From positions 1 through 7,887 of the forward strand of contig DAITPA010000070.1 in the NCBI GenBank assembly GCA_036833805.1: a DNA stretch of 7,887 bases, given 5' to 3'. This stretch comes from PALSA-1196 sp036833805 (GTDB lineage: Bacteria; Pseudomonadota; Gammaproteobacteria; Steroidobacterales; Steroidobacteraceae). The position numbers and the translations under genes were made by a program. Shown here in pieces: positions 1 to 6,660 of the stretch (its first letter is position 1; each line of letters opens with the position of its first letter). Under the pieces are notes generated by a model, which was given only the letters and a program-made list of their open reading frames with translations, did no database searches and was not told where the DNA came from.

Positions 1-181
1 CTACATGGTCGAGCGCATTGACGGCGAGCCGCACGCGCACACGTTCTTAGTGAGCTGCGAAGTCGCCGCCCTCGGTGTGCGTGCCGAAGGCAGTGGCTCA
101 ACCCGCCGCGGCGCCGAACAGGCAGCCGCAGAGCACGTACTGCAGGCGCTCGAACTGCCCGCGGGCGTGGCCAAAGTGTGA
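1..181 (+). CDS. rnc: Ribonuclease III, C-terminal end (partial)
   Basis: The left edge cuts this gene; only the last 59 codons are visible, in the frame starting at base 2 and ending with TGA at 179-181. The fragment matches the second half of a double-stranded-RNA-binding domain: a beta-strand stretch (HTFLVSCEVAAL) followed by the RNA-contacting helix STRRGAEQAAAEHVLQAL, which corresponds to the KK/RxAExxAA signature of the family. RNase III cleaves double-stranded RNA during rRNA maturation and mRNA decay. The identity is strengthened by the next gene, era, because rnc-era is one of the most conserved gene pairs in proteobacteria. The stop overlaps the GTG start of era (GTGA, 178-181), which suggests translational coupling. 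The catalytic domain lies outside the window and cannot be assessed. Confidence 0.93.
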   Translation, partial: YMVERIDGEPHAHTFLVSCEVAALGVRAEGSGSTRRGAEQAAAEHVLQALELPAGVAKV

Positions 182-1083
182 GCGACGCATCATCACCCGG
201 TGCTTTTCGCAGTGGCTTCGCCGCGCTCGTCGGCCGACCAAATGTCGGCAAATCCACGCTCCTGAATGCGCTCGTTGGGGAGAAGTTGAGCATCGTCACA
301 CCCCGGCCGCAGACGACGCGCCACCGGATTGTTGGCGTCTGTCATTTGCCCGAGGCGCAGATTGCCTTTGTGGATACGCCGGGTTTGCATCATGGCGAGG
401 CGCGCGCCTTGAATCGCGCCATGAATAGAACCGCAGGGGCGGCGCTCGTGGAAGCGGATCTGTGTATTCTCGTGGTCGCCGCGCTCGAGTGGACACGTGG
501 CGATGACATGGTGCTCGAGCGCATTGCACGCTCGGGGCTGCCGGCGATCGCAGCCGTCAATAAGATTGACCGCGCCTACCCGCGCGAGCGCTTATTGCCC
601 TACATCGCTGACCTTTCAAAACGCTTTGTATTTCAAGAAGTTGTACCGATAAGTGCGCTTAAATTCGAGCAGATCGAGGTGCTCCGGGATAGGATTGCGC
701 AGCATCTTCCCGTAGCGCCTGCGCTGTTCGCGGCCGGGACGTTGACCGATCGCGACCTGCCGTTTCGTATTGCTGAGCTCATCCGCGAGCGCCTGACGCT
801 GGAGCTTAATCAGGAGGTTCCGTACGGCATCGCGGTCGAGGTGGAAAAGATGGAGGAGGAGGGAGGGCAGCTCGTCGTTAATGCCGCGATCTGGGTAGAC
901 CGCGCGGGACAGAAGCCAATCGTGATTGGCGCCAAAGGCGAACGCCTGAAGCGTGTCGGACGCGCCGCACGGCTCGAGCTCAATCAACTCTTGGGACAGC
1001 GCGTGCATCTTGAGCTGTGGGTGAAAGTGCGCGAGGACTGGGTGGATGATGCGCGCTCCCTGCAACATCTGGGACTTGAATAA
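178..1083 (+). CDS. era: GTPase Era, 16S rRNA-binding ribosome assembly factor
   Basis: Era binds the 3' end of 16S rRNA and assists 30S subunit maturation, switching with GTP hydrolysis; it is cytoplasmic and partly membrane associated. The 301-residue product equals the usual length of the family. Visible motifs are the P-loop GRPNVGKST (residues 19-27), the switch I segment with PQTTRHRI (44-51), DTPG (66-69), NKID (128-131) and the G5 motif SALK (159-162). The C-terminal KH domain carries the GxxG loop in IVIGAKGERLKRVG (248-261). The start is GTG at 178, overlapping the rnc stop. No strong Shine-Dalgarno sequence precedes it, so reinitiation from rnc is likely. The stop TAA shares one base with the ATG of recO (TAATG). 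All GTP-binding motifs are intact, so it should be functional. Confidence 0.98.
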   Translation: MSDASSPGAFRSGFAALVGRPNVGKSTLLNALVGEKLSIVTPRPQTTRHRIVGVCHLPEAQIAFVDTPGLHHGEARALNRAMNRTAGAALVEADLCILVVAALEWTRGDDMVLERIARSGLPAIAAVNKIDRAYPRERLLPYIADLSKRFVFQEVVPISALKFEQIEVLRDRIAQHLPVAPALFAAGTLTDRDLPFRIAELIRERLTLELNQEVPYGIAVEVEKMEEEGGQLVVNAAIWVDRAGQKPIVIGAKGERLKRVGRAARLELNQLLGQRVHLELWVKVREDWVDDARSLQHLGLE

Positions 1084-1805
1084 TGCCCGCTCCCTGGCGC
1101 ATCGCGCTCGCGCCTGCCTACATCCTGCATCATCGCCCATTTCGCGAAACCGGACGGATTTTCGAGGTGTTGACGCGCGAGGAGGGTCGCTTGTCCGTAT
1201 TTGCGCGCGGCGTACGCGGCCCGAAAGCACGCCTTGCCGCGGTACTGCAGCCGTTTCGGCTGCTACTTATTTCATGTAGCGGGCGCGGCGATGCGCCAAG
1301 CCTTACCGGCGCGGAGAGCACCGGTGTTGCGGCATCCTTGCCCGCCGCGTGTCTGCTCTCCGGTTTCTACCTGAACGAGCTCGTGCTGCAGCTGACGACG
1401 CGGCACGATCCTCAGCCGGCGCTGTTCGACGCTTATCACGGGGCGCTCCACCGCCTGAAAGAGGGCGCAGCGCTTGCGCCCACCCTGCGCGTCTTTGAGA
1501 AGCGCCTGCTGCAGATGTTGGGGTACGGGCTCGAACTGACTACCGAAGCGACGAGCGGGCGACCGATCGATCCTTCCGGGTATTATTATTTCCGTGCCGG
1601 GGAGGGCTTGTTTGCCGCCGACGCCACTCGGCCCGGCGCGCTCCTCGGTCGTTCGCTCGCGCGTCTCGAAAGCGAGGAGCTTGCCGAGACGCGTGAGCTA
1701 AAGGATGCGCGCGCTCTTTTGCAGGCTGCGCTCGCGCACTGTCTGGAAGGCCGCGAGCTTGCCACGCGTAGCGTTGCTCGATCGATGGCACGCAGAGGTT
1801 CTTAA
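1083..1805 (+). CDS. recO: DNA repair protein RecO
   Basis: RecO works with RecR (and RecF) to load RecA onto SSB-coated single-stranded DNA in gap repair. The 240-residue product has the expected N-terminal OB-fold signature: AYILHHRPFRETGRIFEVLTREEGRLSVFARGVRG is split over residues 12-46, and the phrase 'RPFRETGRI' followed by 'G..SVFARGVRG' is typical. A helical C-terminal half follows, with LLSGFYLNELVLQL (91-104), FEKRLLQMLGYGLEL (138-152) and the family's ending LEGRELATRSVARS (221-234). No four-cysteine zinc motif is seen in the C-terminal half, as in many proteobacterial RecO proteins. It begins with ATG at 1083 inside the era stop and ends four bases before pdxJ. Sequence divergence is normal for RecO, but position between era and pdxJ makes the assignment firm. 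Confidence 0.95.
   Translation: MPAPWRIALAPAYILHHRPFRETGRIFEVLTREEGRLSVFARGVRGPKARLAAVLQPFRLLLISCSGRGDAPSLTGAESTGVAASLPAACLLSGFYLNELVLQLTTRHDPQPALFDAYHGALHRLKEGAALAPTLRVFEKRLLQMLGYGLELTTEATSGRPIDPSGYYYFRAGEGLFAADATRPGALLGRSLARLESEELAETRELKDARALLQAALAHCLEGRELATRSVARSMARRGS
1794..1798 (+). promoter_or_regulatory. Ribosome binding site deciding the pdxJ start
   Basis: AGAGG lies inside the last codons of recO, eleven bases before ATG 1810. It supports the 1810 start over earlier in-frame starts back to 1705, which would overlap recO by about 100 bases. recO-pdxJ is the only junction in the train without overlap (4-base gap), so an own ribosome binding site makes sense here. Confidence 0.6.
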
Positions 1806-1809
1806 GATC

Positions 1810-2547
1810 ATGAGTTATCCGTTTATCGCGCTCGGCTTCAATATCGACCACGTGGCAACGCTGCGGCAGGCGCGTCGCGCCCGCTCTCCCGATCCGGTGC
1901 ATGCGGCGCTCGCCGCGGAGCTTGCCGGCGCCGACAGCATCACACTGCACTTGCGCGAAGACCGCCGGCACATTCAGGTGCAGGACGTGCGCGCGCTGAA
2001 GGAACTATTGAAGACCCGCATGAACCTCGAGATGGCGGTCACCGATGAGATGCTCGACATCGCACGCGCCGTGCGCCCTGCCGACTGCTGTCTCGTGCCG
2101 GAACGGCGCCAGGAGATCACAACCGAGGGTGGGCTTGATGCCGCGGGACAGATACAGCGCTTGAAAGAGGCGACCGCAATCCTGGTTGCGCAGAGCATTC
2201 GCGTCGCTCTGTTCGTTGATCCGGATAGCCACCAGATCGAGGCCGCCGTGCACGCTGGCGCACCTGTCGTGGAACTGCATACCGGTGCGTATGCCGAATC
2301 CGCAGGCGCGCGGCAGGCGGCCGAGCTTGCGCGCCTGCAGGCGGCCGCGCGCCTCGGCGCGAGCCTCGGCCTCGAAGTGCACGCGGGCCACGGCCTCAAC
2401 TACCACAACGTGCAGCCGGTGGCCGCGATCGCTGAAATCGTCGAGCTCAATATTGGGCATGCCATCGTCGCGCGCGCGTTATTTGATGGCCTGCCGGCCG
2501 CGGTGCGCGAGATGCGCGCGCTTATGGTGTCTGCGCGTGGCCGATGA
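1810..2547 (+). CDS. pdxJ: Pyridoxine 5'-phosphate synthase PdxJ
   Basis: PdxJ condenses 1-deoxy-D-xylulose 5-phosphate with 3-amino-2-oxopropyl phosphate to form pyridoxine 5'-phosphate, the ring-closing step of DXP-dependent vitamin B6 synthesis. The 245-residue TIM-barrel protein shows family signatures throughout: GFNIDHVATLRQAR (9-22), LHLREDRRHI (46-55), MNLEMAVT (71-78), CLVPERRQEITTEGGLD (94-110), HAGHGLNYHNV (191-201) and ELNIGHAIVARAL (212-224). The open frame extends upstream to 1705, but ATG 1810 is chosen. It gives the normal N-terminus, leaves recO intact, and has an AGAGG Shine-Dalgarno sequence at 1794-1798, eleven bases upstream. Its TGA overlaps the ATG of the next gene (ATGA, 2544-2547). 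In E. coli acpS follows pdxJ; here it does not. Confidence 0.98.
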   Translation: MSYPFIALGFNIDHVATLRQARRARSPDPVHAALAAELAGADSITLHLREDRRHIQVQDVRALKELLKTRMNLEMAVTDEMLDIARAVRPADCCLVPERRQEITTEGGLDAAGQIQRLKEATAILVAQSIRVALFVDPDSHQIEAAVHAGAPVVELHTGAYAESAGARQAAELARLQAAARLGASLGLEVHAGHGLNYHNVQPVAAIAEIVELNIGHAIVARALFDGLPAAVREMRALMVSARGR

Positions 2548-3320
2548 ACTGCCTGATTTTCGACATCGAGACCATTCCGGACGTTGAGCTCGGGCGGCGG
2601 ATTTTCGCGCTCGAGGGGCTCCCCGACGCCGCGGTCGCCAAGGCAATGTTCGCGCGCTGCCGCCAGGAGTCGGGGCGCGACTTTCTGCCGCTCGAGCAGC
2701 ACCGCGTGGTCGCCATCGCCTGCGCGTTGAGGAGCCGCGAGGGGCTGCGCGTGTGGAGTCTCGGCGAGGCTGATTCTGCCGAGCGCGAACTCATCGAACG
2801 CTTCTTCGACGGCATCGAGCGCTTCTCGCCGGATCTGGTCTCGTGGAACGGCACGGGCTTTGATCTGCCGGTGCTGCATTATCGGGCGCTCGCCGCGGGT
2901 GTGCAGGCGGCGCGCTATTGGGAGACGGGCGGCGCCGACAGCGCGTTTCGCTACAACAACTATTTGAGTCGCTTTCACTGGCGGCACCTCGATCTCATGG
3001 ACGTGCTGTCCGGTTTTCAGCCGCGCGCGCGCGCGTCGCTCGCCGATGTCGCGGCGCTCCTAGGATTTCCGGGCAAGCTCGGATTTTCGGGCGCGCAGGT
3101 CTGGGATGAGCATCTGGCGGGCAATGACGTCGGCATCCGGCGCTACTGCGAGACTGACGTCCTGAATACGTATTTGATCTACCTGCGCTTTGAGCTCATG
3201 CGCGGGCAGTTGACGCGCGAGCGCCACGCCGAGGAGCTCGAACGGGTGAAGGCGCTGTTGCGCGGCTCCGCCGAGCCGCATTGCGCCGAGTTCCTGCGCG
3301 CGTGGGAAGCGGATCCTTGA
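2544..3320 (+). CDS. PolB-type 3'-5' exonuclease, DEDD superfamily
   Basis: This 258-residue protein matches the family of predicted 3'-5' exonucleases related to the proofreading domain of family B DNA polymerases, with no polymerase part. The three exonuclease motifs are visible: Exo I FDIET (residues 6-10, acidic D7 and E9), Exo II SWNGTGFDLPVL (100-111, D107) and Exo III RRYCETDVLNTYLIY (199-213, D205 with a following Tyr 210). HLDLMD (148-153) lies between motifs II and III, as is common in the family. These acidic residues would bind two metal ions for hydrolysis of a nucleic acid 3' end. The physiological substrate is unknown to me, and no gene symbol is in general use. ATG 2544 overlaps the pdxJ stop (ATGA), and its TGA overlaps the likely TTG start of rlmD. 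Being between B6 and rRNA-modification genes gives no clear hint of role. Confidence 0.88.
   Translation: MNCLIFDIETIPDVELGRRIFALEGLPDAAVAKAMFARCRQESGRDFLPLEQHRVVAIACALRSREGLRVWSLGEADSAERELIERFFDGIERFSPDLVSWNGTGFDLPVLHYRALAAGVQAARYWETGGADSAFRYNNYLSRFHWRHLDLMDVLSGFQPRARASLADVAALLGFPGKLGFSGAQVWDEHLAGNDVGIRRYCETDVLNTYLIYLRFELMRGQLTRERHAEELERVKALLRGSAEPHCAEFLRAWEADP
3305..3309 (+). promoter_or_regulatory. Ribosome binding site supporting the TTG start of rlmD
   Basis: GGAAG lies seven bases before TTG 3317, inside the last codons of the exonuclease gene. It favours 3317 over the upstream TTG at 3281 and the later GTG at 3359. A TTG start overlapping the previous stop (TTGA) continues the 4-base-overlap pattern of the train. 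Confidence 0.5.
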
Positions 3321-4663
3321 GGCGCGAGGGCCGAGCGGCCGAGAGCGAAATTGGCGCGGTGGTTGCGCTCACACACGAGGGCGACGGCATCGTCCGCGAC
3401 GGCAACGCGGCATTCATCCCCGGCGCGCTGCCCGGCGAGCTCATCCGCTTCCGGCGCAGCGTGCGTCACCGGCAGCACGATGATGGTGTGCTGCTTGAAG
3501 TCCTCGAGAAATCGAGGTCACGCGTAGCGCCACCGTGCGCGCATTTTGGCCGCTGCGGCGGCTGCGCTCTGCAGCACCTCGCGCCCGCGGCGCAACTTCT
3601 CGCGAAGGAAGCCGAGCTGCATGACAATCTTGAGCGGGTCGCGCGCGTCACGGCGCGGCGCTGGCTGCCGCCGCTCGCCGGGCCCGCATCGGGTTACCGG
3701 CGCCGGGCGCGCCTGAGTGCGAAATTTGTCACCAAGAAGGGGCGCGTGCTGGTCGGGTTTCGCGAGCGGCACAAGCCCTACGTGAGCGCGGTCGACACCT
3801 GTCACATCCTGGCGCCGGCCGCCGCGGCACTCATCGAACCTTTGTCCGCTGCGCTGACAACTCTGAGCATTCGCGAGCGCGTGCCGCAGATTGAAGTCTC
3901 GGTTGCTGACAATGCCACGGCGCTCGTGCTGCGCGTACTCGCCGAGCCGTCAGTTGCGGATCATGAGGTTCTGCGCGCGTTTGAGGCCGCGCATGGCGTG
4001 CGCCTCTACCTGCAGACCGGCGGTCTGGACTCGGTGCAGCGTCTTTGTGCCGTGCCGCTCGAGGAGCCGCTGCGCTATGGCCTGCCGGCGTTCGCGCTCG
4101 AGCTCGAATTTGCGCCGACCGACTTCATCCAGATCAATGCGCCGGCAAATGTGACGCTCGTCACACGCGCCGTAGAGCTGCTCGATTTGGATGCCGATGC
4201 GCGCGTGCTCGATCTGTACTGCGGCATCGGCAATTTCACCCTGGCGCTCGCGCGCCGCGCACGCCTCGCGGTGGGCGTTGAAGGGGACCAGCGGCTGGTC
4301 GCAAGGGCCCGGCATAACGCTGAGCGGCACGCCCTCGGTAACGCGCAATTCCACTGCATAGACCTTGCGGGGCCTGCGGTGTCTGGCGCGAGCTGCCTGC
4401 GCGAAGCCTATTCGCACGTCGTAATGGACCCGCCGCGCGCCGGCGCGCGTGCGATGTTGCCGACTGTCGCACGCCTTGGCGCGCGGCGGGTCCTGTATAT
4501 TTCCTGTCATCCGGGCAGCCTTGCCAGGGATGTCGGCATGTTGGTTCACGATTACGGCTTTATTCTGCAGGCGGCGGGCGTACTCGACATGTTCCCCCAT
4601 ACGATGCACGTTGAGTCGATTGCCGTTCTGGACCGCGCAGAAAGCAGGGGCCCGCCAGCGTGA
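3317..4663 (+). CDS. rlmD: 23S rRNA (uracil-C5)-methyltransferase RlmD
   Basis: RlmD (RumA) methylates U1939 of 23S rRNA using S-adenosylmethionine and carries a [4Fe-4S] cluster. An N-terminal TRAM-like region (IGAVVALTHEGDGIVRDG, residues 12-29) is followed by the cluster cysteines C74, C80, C83 (CAHFGRCGGC) and C162 (DTCHI). The SAM-binding motif is VLDLYCGIGNFTLAL (297-311). DPPR is at 371-374, the catalytic cysteine is C397 in YISCHPGSLARD, and the general-base Glu is E433 in HTMHVESIAVL. Start choice: the frame is open from TTG 3281, but TTG 3317 fits the other junctions because it overlaps the exonuclease stop as TTGA and has GGAAG seven bases upstream. It gives 448 residues, and the TRAM-like fold begins just after. 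'SCHP' instead of the usual 'SCNP' is a minor deviation. The GTGA at 4660-4663 couples it to nagZ. Confidence 0.95.
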   Translation: MRREGRAAESEIGAVVALTHEGDGIVRDGNAAFIPGALPGELIRFRRSVRHRQHDDGVLLEVLEKSRSRVAPPCAHFGRCGGCALQHLAPAAQLLAKEAELHDNLERVARVTARRWLPPLAGPASGYRRRARLSAKFVTKKGRVLVGFRERHKPYVSAVDTCHILAPAAAALIEPLSAALTTLSIRERVPQIEVSVADNATALVLRVLAEPSVADHEVLRAFEAAHGVRLYLQTGGLDSVQRLCAVPLEEPLRYGLPAFALELEFAPTDFIQINAPANVTLVTRAVELLDLDADARVLDLYCGIGNFTLALARRARLAVGVEGDQRLVARARHNAERHALGNAQFHCIDLAGPAVSGASCLREAYSHVVMDPPRAGARAMLPTVARLGARRVLYISCHPGSLARDVGMLVHDYGFILQAAGVLDMFPHTMHVESIAVLDRAESRGPPA

Positions 4664-5712
4664 GTCTCGGACCGCTCATGATTGACTTGGCTGGCTCGCA
4701 GCTCTCGGATGAGGAGCGGCAGCTCCTGCGGCATCCACTGATCGGCGGTGTGATCCTGTTCACGCGCAACTACGTCGATTCCGAACAGCTCATTGGCCTG
4801 ACGGCTGCGATTCATGCCGAGCGCAGCCCGCCCCTCATTATCGCGGTCGACCAGGAAGGCGGACGCGTGCAGCGCTTTAAGGCGGGTTTCTCGACTCTGC
4901 CCGCCGCCCGGCGCATCGGGCACGAGTTTGACCTCGATCCGCGCGCGGCTCTGGAACTCGCGCGTCGCCTGGGCTGGCTCATGGCCGCCGAATTGCGTGC
5001 CCACGGCGTCGACCTGTCGTTTGCGCCATGCGTGGATCTTGACTACGGCGCAAGCGAGGTGATTGGCGATCGTGCACTGCATGCGCGCTCGGCGGTCGTA
5101 GCGCAGCTCGCCGTCGCCTACGCGCATGGGATGCGGGATGCGGGCATGGCCGCCACCGCCAAACATTTTCCAGGACACGGCGCGGTTGTGGCGGACTCGC
5201 ATTTGGCGCTGCCGGTGGACCGCCGCGAGCTTGCGGATCTCCAGGATGATATCGCTCCCTATCGGCTGCTGATCGCGAATGGGCTTGCCGCGCTCATGGC
5301 GGCGCACGTTGTGTATCCGGCAATTGATGCGCTGCCCGCAAGTTTATCGGTGCGGTGGATCCAGGACATTCTGCGCCGCGACCTCAACTTTCAGGGAGCC
5401 GTGTTCAGCGACGATTTATCAATGGCGGGCGCTGCCAGCGTGGGTGACGTTGTAACGCGCGCGCGACTTGCGCTTGCGGCGGGCTGCGACATGCTGCCGG
5501 TTTGCAACAATCGAGCGGGCGTGCGCTCGCTGCTTGCGCGGCTGGAGGTTGAGCCCGCGCCGGCATCGCAGCTGCGGCTCGTCAGAGTGCGCGGCCGTGA
5601 CGGGATGAGCGTTGCGGGCTTGCAGGCGTCCCTGCCATGGCAGCAATCGCGCGAGGCTCTGGCGCGCGCCATGGCGCCCCCGGCGCTGCAGCTTGAGTCG
5701 GGGCCCGCATGA
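4660..5712 (+). CDS. nagZ: Beta-N-acetylhexosaminidase NagZ, cell-wall recycling
   Basis: NagZ removes the N-acetylglucosamine residue from GlcNAc-1,6-anhydroMurNAc (with or without peptide) in the cytoplasm during peptidoglycan recycling. In species with AmpR it thereby produces the inducer of AmpC beta-lactamase. The 350-residue glycoside hydrolase family 3 protein has no signal peptide, as expected. Motifs are LGPLMIDLAG (3-12), LIGGVILFTRNY (27-38), VDQEGGRVQRF (63-73), the loop KHFPGHGAVVADSH (168-181) with the catalytic Asp-His pair D179/H181, and FSDDLSMAGA (249-258), where the first Asp (D251) is the expected nucleophile. GTG 4660 is preferred to ATG 4678 because the E. coli protein aligns from the start of this segment and AGGGG (4646-4650) precedes it by nine bases. 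The last ~40 residues are divergent. The stop overlaps the next start (ATGA). Confidence 0.97.
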   Translation: MSLGPLMIDLAGSQLSDEERQLLRHPLIGGVILFTRNYVDSEQLIGLTAAIHAERSPPLIIAVDQEGGRVQRFKAGFSTLPAARRIGHEFDLDPRAALELARRLGWLMAAELRAHGVDLSFAPCVDLDYGASEVIGDRALHARSAVVAQLAVAYAHGMRDAGMAATAKHFPGHGAVVADSHLALPVDRRELADLQDDIAPYRLLIANGLAALMAAHVVYPAIDALPASLSVRWIQDILRRDLNFQGAVFSDDLSMAGAASVGDVVTRARLALAAGCDMLPVCNNRAGVRSLLARLEVEPAPASQLRLVRVRGRDGMSVAGLQASLPWQQSREALARAMAPPALQLESGPA

Positions 5713-6641
5713 TCAACTGGTCGCTCGATATGTGGCGGAGCATGGTGGACGCGGCGCCCGAGGGCATCGTGATCTGCGATGCGAAGGTCGAGAACCTTCC
5801 GGTCGTGTATGTCAACGCGGCGTTCACGCAGCTCTGCGGATATCCGGCGAGCGCCCTTCTGGGCTCGAACCTGCGCATTCTGCAGGGCACCGATCGCGAG
5901 CAGGAGGGGCGCCAGAGGCTGCGCGAATCCCTGCAGAGTGCGACACCATGCCGGATCCTGCTGCGCAACTATCGCCCCGACGGCTCGGTGTTCTGGAACG
6001 AGTCGTTCATTCAGCCCATACAGGACGCCTCCGGCGGTGTCACTCATTGGGTGGGCTATCACCGCGACGCGGGCGGGCGTCTCAAATCAGGCGAGCGTCC
6101 GGCGACGGGCCTTGCGCCGTGGCTGCGGGAAGACCGGCTGACGGGACTTAACTCGCGTGCTTATTTCGAGGAGTTTCTGCAGCGCGACTGGCTCGTGGCG
6201 CAGCGCGACTCGCACGAGATTGGCCTGGTGCTGTTCGACATTGATGACCTCGGGCCCTACAACGAGACTTTTGACAAGGCTGCGGGCGATGCCTGCATCC
6301 GCCGCGTGGCGCGCGTCATTGCCGGGTCCTACCGGCGCGGCGCGGATCTCATCGGGCGCTGGGAAGGCGGCACGTTCGCAGTGCTCACCCAGGGCGACGC
6401 GGCGGACAAGGCTTCGCAATACGCGCGTGTCGTCGTGCAGCGGGTGCGCGATCTTCTGATTCATCATCCGCGCGCCGCCGTTGAGCGCTACGTCACCGTG
6501 AGCGCCGGGGTTGCGAGTCTCGTGCCGCCGCGGGGGCTTGCGCTCGAGGCGCTTGGCAATGGCTGCCGAGCGGCGCTCAAGCGCGCCAAGGCAGCTGACA
6601 AGAATACTGTCGTCACGGCAGAAGCCGCTGACTTCAAATAA
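5709..6641 (+). CDS. LOV-like PAS plus degenerate GGDEF signalling protein
   Basis: The 310-residue protein is soluble (no membrane segment) and has two domains. Residues about 8-121 form a PAS domain of LOV type: VYVNAAFTQLCGYPASALLG, then GSNLRILQG (52-60), NYRPDGSVFWNE (87-98) and WVGYHRD (114-120). In LOV photoreceptors the first motif is GxNCRFLQG; here Leu 55 replaces the adduct-forming Cys, and His 118 replaces the usual Gln, while N54, Q59, N87 and N97 are kept. Residues about 141-305 form a GGDEF domain beginning DRLTGLNSR (142-150), with metal-site FDIDDL (176-181), N185 and GD (193-194). The signature loop reads EGGTF (219-223) instead of GGD/EEF, so cyclase activity is doubtful. 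The c-di-GMP inhibitory site RxxD is present as R210-G-A-D213, five residues before the loop. ATGA overlap couples it to nagZ. The likely role is a sensor that binds c-di-GMP; the partner is unknown. Confidence 0.9.
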   Translation: MINWSLDMWRSMVDAAPEGIVICDAKVENLPVVYVNAAFTQLCGYPASALLGSNLRILQGTDREQEGRQRLRESLQSATPCRILLRNYRPDGSVFWNESFIQPIQDASGGVTHWVGYHRDAGGRLKSGERPATGLAPWLREDRLTGLNSRAYFEEFLQRDWLVAQRDSHEIGLVLFDIDDLGPYNETFDKAAGDACIRRVARVIAGSYRRGADLIGRWEGGTFAVLTQGDAADKASQYARVVVQRVRDLLIHHPRAAVERYVTVSAGVASLVPPRGLALEALGNGCRAALKRAKAADKNTVVTAEAADFK

Positions 6642-6660
6642 GAGTGCGTCACCGTGGCTG

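Noticed and set aside
616..1230. Minus-strand open frame of 204 codons across era and recO.
   Set aside because: Antisense shadow in GC-rich DNA; both genes on the plus strand have complete family motifs.
1705..1809. An N-terminally extended PdxJ starting at 1705.
   Set aside because: The extra 35 residues are out-of-frame recO sequence; ATG 1810 has a ribosome binding site and gives the standard N-terminus.
3281..3316. An rlmD start at TTG 3281, adding 12 residues.
   Set aside because: The extension would overlap the exonuclease gene by 40 bases and lies outside the TRAM-like fold; TTG 3317 has a better-placed GGAAG and the same TGA-overlap type as its neighbours.
5862..6068. Calling the PAS domain a functional blue-light LOV photoreceptor.
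   Set aside because: The adduct-forming Cys is Leu and the signalling Gln is His, so normal LOV photochemistry cannot be claimed.
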